Source of the DNA: M3007 sp046296435
GTDB lineage: Bacteria > Bacteroidota > Bacteroidia > Chitinophagales > Saprospiraceae
Reading direction: 5' to 3'
DNA: 64,000 nt
Assembly: GCA_046296435.1 (NCBI GenBank)
Contig: JBKBLI010000001.1
Location: 1-64,000, forward strand
In this document: piece by piece, positions 8,117 through 17,300 of the stretch
Layout of the letters: each line of letters starts with the position of its first letter
How positions within the stretch are numbered: position 1 is the first letter of the stretch
Position numbers and translations under genes: made by a program
The notes under the pieces: model-generated
Seen by the model: only the letters and a program-made list of their open reading frames with translations
Told to the model about the DNA's origin: nothing
Databases searched by the model: none

Positions 8117-8363
8117 AAAGCAAAAAAAAGCGCCGCGCCTGAATGTCGCCAGCGCCTGATCGGCGGACTCACCCTCCGGCTCTTGCTTTTTTTTCATAAA
8201 AAAAAGCGCCAACCTGAGGCTAAGACGCTTGCGTCCTATGCTCTTGTTTTTTTCGTAAAAATTCGTAAAAAAGCGTAGTCGAAATACGTTCTCGCCTGCG
8301 CCCCCTTTTTTTGTAAAAAAATGAGGCGCGGGCGAGAACGCGGTTTCTTGCGCAGAGCGCTCC
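8117..8363. other. Hairpin-rich spacer between convergent genes
   Basis: The 247-base spacer between hmgA and the giant gene holds three T-run/A-run palindromes: T8-CAT-A8 at 8187-8205, T7-CGT-A5 then A6 at 8247-8272, and T7-GT-A7 at 8306-8321. It also has a small GACGC-TT-GCGTC hairpin at about 8223-8234. No open frame here resembles a gene. It probably contains the transcription ends of both neighbours. Confidence 0.75.
8288..8340 (-). terminator. Long imperfect hairpin downstream of the giant gene
   Basis: Two 26-base arms pair at 23 of 26 positions around a GT loop: GC-rich outer arms (CGTTCTCGCC ... GGCGAGAACG) and an inner T7/A7 core. It begins 23 bases past the stop of the minus-strand giant gene, so a role in ending or protecting that transcript is plausible. 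It lacks the classical GC-stem-then-U-run order, so termination is inferred. Confidence 0.55.
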
Positions 8364-11300
8364 TTACTCGACCAAAGTCACGTCTCCTTTCAGGATGATG
8401 AGTTGTCCGGACTCCAATTCGACTTCAGCCCACCAGACGAACACGGCGGGGTTCATGGTCTGGCCGCGGAACGTGCCATTCCAGCCGTAGCGCACGTCGT
8501 TGGGTTGAAAATTCTCGTTGAGGAACACCTGGTTGCCCCAACGGTCGTAGATCTGCAAGGTTCGGACAAGTCGGATGGCTTTTTCGGCCGCAAATATGGT
8601 GAATGCCGCGTTTTCGGCCAGCCCTCCGTTCGGGCGTATGACGTTCGGATACCAGATCTTTGGCTCGTCAATCCGCACAATGACCCGCGCCCGGTCTTCA
8701 CAGCCATCCAGGTTGACGACCGTAACGGTGTATTGCGTATTTTGGAAGGGGCGCGCAATCACTACATTAGGCTGGGCCGTCAGCGTAAGCGTCTCCATCG
8801 GCGACCAGATGATGGTGTCCACTTCCGAAAGCGGTATATTGAGCGTAGCCGTGAGGGTGGCGGACTCGCCGAAGTTGAGCTTGATGTCGGGGCCGAGCGA
8901 GATATCTGGCTCTACGGGCGTCGGGAACAGGAGCTGTTCCTCGTACTCGCAACCATTGGCATCCTGCACCACGAGATTGTATAGACCGGGACTGAGGTTA
9001 GCAAATTGATTAGCCTGCCGGAAGGTTTTTCCGCCGTCGATGGAGTACAGATAAGGGCCTTCGCCGCCGGTTACCTCGGCGAAGGTGATCTGTCCGCGTA
9101 CGCCGCCGCATTTGGGGCGGGTAGCGGCAAGCGTAAGCGCAGCGGGGTAATTGGTGTTTTCCGTCACGACCACTTCTGACACTGCCGTGCAACCGTTGGC
9201 ATTGTTAGTCACCAACAAGGCATATAGACCCGGCGCATCGACGCGCGGCGTGAGAGTATTGGCGCCGCTGAGGATGTTGCCGTTGGTTGTGCTCCACTGA
9301 TAGCTAAAGTTGCCGCCGGTTGAGGTGCCCGCGGCATTGAGCATGCCCTCATCGACCGAGCAGGTCAACTCGAATCCGGGTCCGGCGACAGCAGTTGGGT
9401 TGTCCACCTGCTGCGTCACTTGTACGCTAACGCTGCTAACACAGCCATTCTGGAGGTTGCTGACCGTCAAGCTATAGGCCCCGGGCTGATTGACTACCGG
9501 CTGTAGCCCGCCGGCGCCGCTGACGATGCCCGGACCGCTCCAGACATATTGAAATTCTGATCCGACGCTCGTACCCGCTGCGTTGAGCGTTATTTCGGTT
9601 ACCAGGCAGGTGAGCATGCCAGGTTGGGCCAGCACCGCGCTGGGGAGGTCGGTATCGGCGTTGACAGAGATCTCTGCGCTGTTGACACAGCCGTTGTAGT
9701 TATCTTTGACGGTCAGGATATAAAGTCCCGGAGCGTTGATCAAGGGCGAGGCGCTCGTCCCGCCGGATACGATGCCTGGGCCTGACCACGCATAGGTAAT
9801 TCCCGCATTACCGCCTTGGGCGAGGGCGTTGAGCGTGAGCGAGGCGACGATGCAGTTTAGTTGAGCGGCGGGTTGTATGCTGAGCGTTGGGGTATCGACG
9901 TTTTGCGTCACCGTGACGGCTGCAACGGTCGAACAGCCGTTGGAGGTATTGTTGACGGTAAGGAGGTATTGACCCGGCTGGTTAACGCTGGGCGACAAGC
10001 TATTGGCTCCGCTCAGGATGTTACCGTCAGGCGTTGTCCATTGGTAGGCAAACGCTGGCCCTGTGCTCGTACCTGCGCCCGAAAGCGTAATTATCGTCGC
10101 ATCGCAGGTCAGTTCGCCGGGAGCGGCGGCAACAGCGGTGGGGGCGTTGACATCCTGTAGCACTTGTACCGCATCGGTTTGCGAGCAGCCGTTGTTGAGG
10201 TTGAAGACCAGAATCTGGTACAAGCCCGGCGCCCCTATTTCGGGCGTCAGGGTGGTTTCGCCGGCGAGGATCACGCCGTTGGTCGTGCTCCACTGGTAGG
10301 TAAATTCCGGACCTGCGCTACTGCCTGCGCCATTGAGCGATACGCTGGAGACGCTGCAACTGAGGGTCAGGCTTTGCCCCGCTTCGGCGACAGGCAACTG
10401 AATGTCCTGAGCGACTGTAACTTGCGCCGTTGAACTGCAACTGGTATTGACGTTGGTCACCACGAGCATGTAATCGCCCGGCTGATTGACCACAGGCGTG
10501 AGCGTGTTGGCGCCGCTGACGATGTTGCCGTTGGGCGTTGTCCACTGGTACTGGAAGTTAGCGCCAACCGAACTGCCGGAGCCGTTGAGGCTGATCTGTG
10601 TCAGCGCGCAGGTAAGGGTGTCGGCGGCGGCGGCGCTGACGTTGGGCAGCGAGACGTTCTGGGTGATGACGACCTGCGCGCTTGCGGTACAGAAATTCTG
10701 GTTGTTGGTCACGACGAGCACATAGGTTCCAGGCTGGTTGATCAGCGGATTGAGCGTGTTGGCCCCGCTGAGGATGTTCCCGGTCTGCGTGGTCCAGTTT
10801 ACTGAGAAATCTGCGCCCGCATTGGCGACTGTACCCTGCAATTCGTAAGTGTTGTTCACGCAGGTGAGTACGGCAGTCGGGCCAGCGTTGGCCTGCGGCT
10901 GCTGGATATTCTGAAATACCTGTACCGAAGCGGTAGCCGTACATCCGTTTTGCGTGTTTGTAACGGTCAGATTATACACGCCGGGCTGATTGACTACAGG
11001 GGAAGCGGTGTTGGCCCCCGAAATAATAAATCCGCCTTGGGTGGCCTGCCATTGATATTGTATCCCGGAGCCGGTTGTGCTGCCCGAACCGTTGAGGTTG
11101 ACGCTGGTCAACTGGCAATTGAGGGTTGGCGAAGCGCCGGCATTGGCTACAGGCGGCGTGGTATTGAGGGTTACTTGCGCCTGATCGACAGCGGTACATC
11201 CATTGTCGGGATTGGTGATCAACAGCGTGTATGTGCCCGGCTGATTCACTACGGGTTGCAGGGTGTTGGCGCCGCTGACGATATTGCCGTCCGGGGTGCT

Positions 11301-14300
11301 CCACTGATACACAAAATTAGGATTGACCGCCGATTGGGTTCCGTCGAGGGTTACGCTGCTGACGGTGCAGGTTAGCATGCGGTCGGGTCCGGCTTCCGCC
11401 TCCGGGGAGTTTTGATCCAGCAGGACCTGGGCGTTAGAACTCGCCGTGCATCCGTTTTGCACATTGGCGACGACAAGCGTGTAGATGCCTGACTCATTCA
11501 CCTGCGGATTGAGCGTCGTGGCGCCGTTCAGTATATTGCCGTTGACGGTACTCCACTGATAGGTGAAGTTGGCGCCTTGGCTACTGCCTGTACCGTCGAG
11601 GGTGACGACCGGATTCTGGCAGGACACGATTTGCAAAGGCCCTGCGGCAGCTACGGGTAGCGTCTGATTGAGCAATACATTGGCCGTGAAAGTGGCGGTA
11701 CACGAGTTTTGGGTATTGAGCACGGTGAGCGTGTATTGACCGGGCTGGTTGACGACCGGAGTCAGCGTATTCTCGCCGCTGAGGATATTACCGTTGGCGG
11801 TCGTCCATACATAGGTGAAATCTGGGCCTTGGGAAGATCCCGCTCCGTTGATTTGCACGGTAGAGACGGCGCAGGTAATCGGCCCGGACACGACGGCGGT
11901 AGCAATCGGCACGTTGTCGTCTTTGCCGACATTGACCTGGCTCGTAGCCGTGCATGTATTTTGCGCATTGGTTACGACCAGCACGTACAAGCCGGGCGCA
12001 TCTACCACCGGATTCAGCGTATTTTCGCCGGAGGCTATATTGCCGTTGGCGGTGGTCCATTGGTAGCTATACTCCGGTCCGGCCGATCCGGACCCTTGCA
12101 GGGTAACGGTCGAATTGAGACAGGTTATCAGCCCTGCCGGACCAGCGTTGGCGGTTGGCAGCGCCACATCCTCAGCAACGACGACGGCCGAGGCGGCCGT
12201 GCAGCCGTTGACCGCATTGCTCACGAGCAAGACGTAATCGCCCGGCGCGTCAACCAACGGGGTAAGCGTATTAGAGCCGCTCACAATATTGCCGTTGTTC
12301 GTGCTCCAGGCATAGGAGAAGTTCTGGCCGACGCTGGATGCGCTGCCGTCGAGCGTCACCTGGGTGACGGTGCAATTGAGCGTGGCCGGATTGCCGGCCG
12401 AGGCTAAGGGTAGTTGCGTATCGTTGTTGATGGTTACGGCTGAAAGGGCGGTGCATCCATTGGATTGATTGGTCACCAGCAACTCATACAAACCCGGGGC
12501 ATTGACTACCGGACTCAGTGTGTTGGCGCCGCTCAGGATACCGGGGCCTGTCCACTGATAAGCAAAATCGGCCCCCTGTGAAGAGGCGCTTCCATCTAAG
12601 GTGATTTCGCTCAAGATGCAGGTGATGGTATTTCCGGGACCGGCGGCAGCGACGGGCAGCGAGGCGTCAGCGCTCACTGTAGCGGAAGCCGTGGCCGTGC
12701 AGCCGTTGGTCGTATTGCTCACCGTCAACACATATACGCCTGTAGCGTTGACGGTTGGATTGAGCGTATTGGCGCCGCTGACAATGTTGCCGTTGGCGGT
12801 CGTCCATACGTAAGCAAAACCTTGTCCTTGGCTCGACCCCGTTCCATCCAATTGGATAGAAGTGATCAGACAACTCAACTCGCCGCCTGGAGCCGTTACG
12901 GCCGTCGGAACAACCTGATCGACGCCCACTGTGACATTGGCGTTGGATACGCATCCGGTCGAAACATCCACCACCGCCAGGTTGTAGGTTCCCGGCGCAT
13001 TTACCACGGGCGTGAGCGTAGCAGCGCCGCTCACAATATTGCCGTTTTGCGTAGTCCAAAGATAATTGTATTGGTTACCCTGCGACGAAGCGGCGCCATT
13101 GAGCGTAACCTGCTGATTGGCGCAGGTGATGTTTTGCTCAGGCCCAGCATTGGCGACGGGCAGGTTCTGGTTGGTCTGAACATTGACCGTCACTTGCGCC
13201 TCGCATCCGTTATCGTTGTTGAATACCGTCAGCGTGTATTGGCCCACTTGATTGACTACGGGATAAAGGGTCAATTCGCCGCTGACAATATTGCCGTTAG
13301 AGGTAGTCCAAAAGTAGAAAAACTCCGGTCCCTCTGAGGAGCCTTCGCCGCTGATGGTGATTTGCGTCTGCTGGCAGGTGATGAATCCTTGCGGCTGGGC
13401 GACGGCCGTTGGGATCTGGATATCCTGCGTGACCGATACCGAGGCGGTAGCCGTACAGAAGTTGTCTAAGTTGGTAATGACCAGGTTGTAGGTTCCGGGA
13501 GCGGACACTTCTACCACCGGGCCATTGGATCCGCCGGAGAATTGCCCGTTCGGAGTGCTCCACTGGAAATTGATACCCGGGCCGTTGGTAGAGCCGCTGG
13601 CATCCAATTCTACCGTTTCGAATACGCAATTGAGTTGGGCGGGCGGGAAAATGGCCGCAACCGGATACTGGATGTTATTGGCTACATAGACAAAAGCGCT
13701 GCTGGTGCAACCATTGTTGGCATTTGACACCGTCAACGTGTAGAATCCCTCCTCGTTGACTGTGGGCGTGAGTGTCGTGGCGCCGGAGACAATATTGCCG
13801 GGTGAGGCCGTCCACAGATAGCTTATTCCGGGACCGCTGGCCGATCCGGCGCCGTTTAACTGCACCGTGAAATTATTGCAGTTCAATTCCATATCTATCC
13901 CAGCGTTGACTGCCGGGAAATTCTGGTTAGAGTTGACGTTGACCGTTATAGAATTGGTACACCCATTGGCTTGGTTAGTGACAGTCAGGGTGTATTGCCC
14001 CGCCTGATCCACTTGAGGGATCAGGGTATTGGCGCCGCTGACAATGTTGCCATTGGGGGTATCCCATTGATAGACAAACGAAGGTCCGTTGGACGACCCC
14101 ACGCCGCTGAGCGATAGGATGGGATTGGCGCAAGTGAGCGTTCCGCCGGGAGCGGCTACCGCCACCGGCGGCGTCGTATTCTGTTGAACGGTAGTGCTGG
14201 CAGTAGCCGTACAGCCGCTTTCTGTATTGGTGACGGTGATGGTGTAAGCGCCGGCGCAACTCACCGTAAGGTAAGGCGTACCCTGTCCGTCTTCGATACA

Positions 14301-17300
14301 ACCGTTGGGCGTGCTCCACCAGTATGTTGTGCCCGGGTCGGCGCTCGAAAGTCCCGCATCGATCAGGATGCTTGGATCGTAGCAATTGATAATGCCGGGC
14401 GGACTGATGAGCGCAACCGGCGTATTTAGGTTTTGGTCGACCGTCACCACATCCTGGGTTGAGCAACCGTTGGCCGAATTGGTGACGGTCAGTATGTAGG
14501 TACCGGGCTGGTTGACCGTAGGCGTATAAGTATTTCCGCCGCTCACAATATTTCCGGGCGATGCCTGCCAACTGACCGAAATGCCTTGACCGCTGGATCC
14601 GCTGCCGCCGAGTTGCACCGTTGGGAAATTACAATTGAGCGTCAGCGGATTGCCGGCCGAAGCGATCGGATAGTCCTCGTTGCTCTGAACATTGACGGAT
14701 ACCGTGGAGGTGCAACCATTGGTCTGGTTGGTAACGGTTAGCGTATAGACTCCGGCCTGATTGACTACCGGATTGAGCGTATTCTGGCCGCTGACAATGC
14801 CCGGACCGTCCCAGTCATAAATAAAATTGGGCCCGTTGGACGAGCCTAAGCCGTTGAGCGAGATGCTGTTGACCACACAGGTGAGCGTTGCGGGAGGAGC
14901 GGCTACCGCTATGGGCGGCGCAGTATTCTGGGGCACAGTGACGCTCGCCGAAGCGGTGCAGCCGCTCTGGGTATTGGTTACGACCAAGGTATATACGCCG
15001 CCGCAGTTCACTGTGGGATACGGCGTATCGCCGCCGCCTGTAATGCAGCCATTGTTGGTTGTCCAATTGTAGGTGATATTGCCGCCTTGCGAAGAATTGC
15101 CCGCGTCTATCAGGACTTCAGGCGTGTAGCAGTTGACCTCGTCGGGGGGCGCAATTACGGCAAGCGGCGTATCTAAGTTTTGCGTGACGACCACTTGGTC
15201 TTCCACGCTGCAACCATTGGCCGTATTGGTTACCACAAGGATGTATGTTCCGGGCTGGTTGACGGTAGGCGTGTAAGTGTTGGCGCCGCTGACAATATTG
15301 CCGGGCGCCGGAGTCCACTGGATGGTTATCCCGGGGCCTGCCGAACCGCTACCTTGTATTTGGATGGTCGTGTTAATGCAATTGAGTTCGACCGAAGGGC
15401 CGGCATTGGCTACCGGAATGCCTTGGTCGGCATTGACGGTCACAGAGGTAGAGGCCGTGCAGCCGTTTGCGCTATTGGTCACCACGAGCGTATAGGTTCC
15501 GCCTTGGTTCACCACGGGATTGAGCGTGTTTTCGCCGCTGACAATATTGCCGTCGTTGGTCGTCCATTCATAGGAAAAATTAGGACCCGAAGAAGAGCCG
15601 TTTCCGTTGATCGTGACGCTGGGATTTTGACAAGTAATGGCGCCCGGAGCGTTGGCTACCGCGACGGGAGGCGTCAAGTTAGCCGTCACGTTGACCGTAG
15701 CGGTAGCGGTACAGTTGTTTTCGGTATTGGTCACCACAAGCGTATAGTTACCCGCGGCATTGACGGTCGGATTCAGCGTGTTGGCGCCTCCGGTGATACC
15801 TGGACCGTTCCACTGGTACGTAAAAGCGCCGCCCTCTGAAGATCCGGAGCCATCCAGCGTAATTTCGGGTTCGTAACAATTGATCAGGCCATTTCCATTT
15901 GCCACAGCGACAGGGGGATCAGTATTACCGGTCACCGTGACTTCGGCTTCGTTGGTGCAGCCGTTGTTGGCATTGACCACCGTGATGGTGTAGGTGCCGG
16001 CCTGGTTGATCTGCGGATTGAGGGTATTGACGCAGCACGTGAAATTGCCGTCCTGGGTGCTCCAGGTAAACGTAATGCCCGGTCCTTGCGAAGTGCCCGC
16101 GCCGCTGAGAGTCAGCGTGGGCGTAGTACAACTGATGTTGCCGGGCGTAGTAGCTACAGCATTGGGCGGAGTATTATTTTCCACCACGTTGACGCTGGCC
16201 GTCGCCGTGCAACCGTTTTCGGAGTTGGTGACGGTAAGCGTATAAACGCCGCCGCCGTTGACTTGCGGATTGAGGGTAGTTTCGCAACATACGATACTTG
16301 GGCCACTCCATTCATACGAAAAATTCGGCCCCTGAGAAGAACCATTGCCATTGATGGTAACTTCGGTGACAACGCAGGTAATCTGGGGCGGAGGCGCAAT
16401 GACGGCTGTGGGCGGCGTATTGTTAGCCGATACGCTCACCGTAGCCGTAGCGGTGCAATTGTTATCCCCGTTTGTCACGATCAGCGTGTAAACGCCAGGG
16501 GCATTGACCGTGGGGTTGAGCGTGTTGGCTCCCCCGGTGACGCCGGGACCGTTCCATTGATACGTAAAGTTTCCTCCTTGCGACGAACCGAAGCCATCTA
16601 AACTGATTTCAGGCTCTGCACAAGTGATGATGCCGTCCACATTGGCCGCGGCTACAGGCGGGTCTGTGTTGCCGGTAACGGTTACGCTGGCTTCGTTGGT
16701 GCAGCCGTTGTTGGCGTTGACCACTGTAATGGTGTAGGTACCGGCCTGATCAATCTGCGGATTGAGGGTATTGACGCAGCACGTGAAGTTGCCGTCCTGG
16801 GTGCTCCAGGTAAACGTAATGCCCGGCCCCTGCGAAGTGCCGGCGCCGCTGAGGGTCAGCGTAGGCGTGGTGCAACTGATGGCGCCCGGCGAAGTAGCGA
16901 CGGCGTTAGGCGGCGTGATGTTTTGAACGACATTCACTGTAGTAGAGGCGGTACAGCCGTTGTCGTTGTTGGTCACCACTAGGGTGTAACTGCCGGGAGC
17001 GTTGACGACAGGCTCCAGCCCGTCTCCGCCACTTACAATACCCGGGCCGCTCCATTGGTAAGTGATATCCGGCCCCTGCGAAGAGCCATTGCCATTGATC
17101 GTAACCTCTTCGTTGATGCAATTGAGTTGCGGCGGATTGCTCGCAACGGCCTGAGGCGGCGTATTATTGAGATTTACAGCAAAGGTGGCGGTGGTTGTGC
17201 AATTGTTAGCGTCGGTCACCGTCACCGTGTAATTGCCTCCGTTGCTAAAGTTGGGATTTTGTTGGTTGCCGCCGCCGCCGGACCAGTTGAAGGTGTAGCC

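Noticed and set aside
6932..8212. 426-codon minus-strand frame opposite hmgA
   Set aside because: Antisense shadow of homogentisate dioxygenase; Val/Phe-rich translation without signal or domain.
9130..17160. Regular repeats that could suggest a CRISPR array
   Set aside because: The period is about 250 bases with no short identical direct repeats and spacers; the repeats are coding Ig-like modules.
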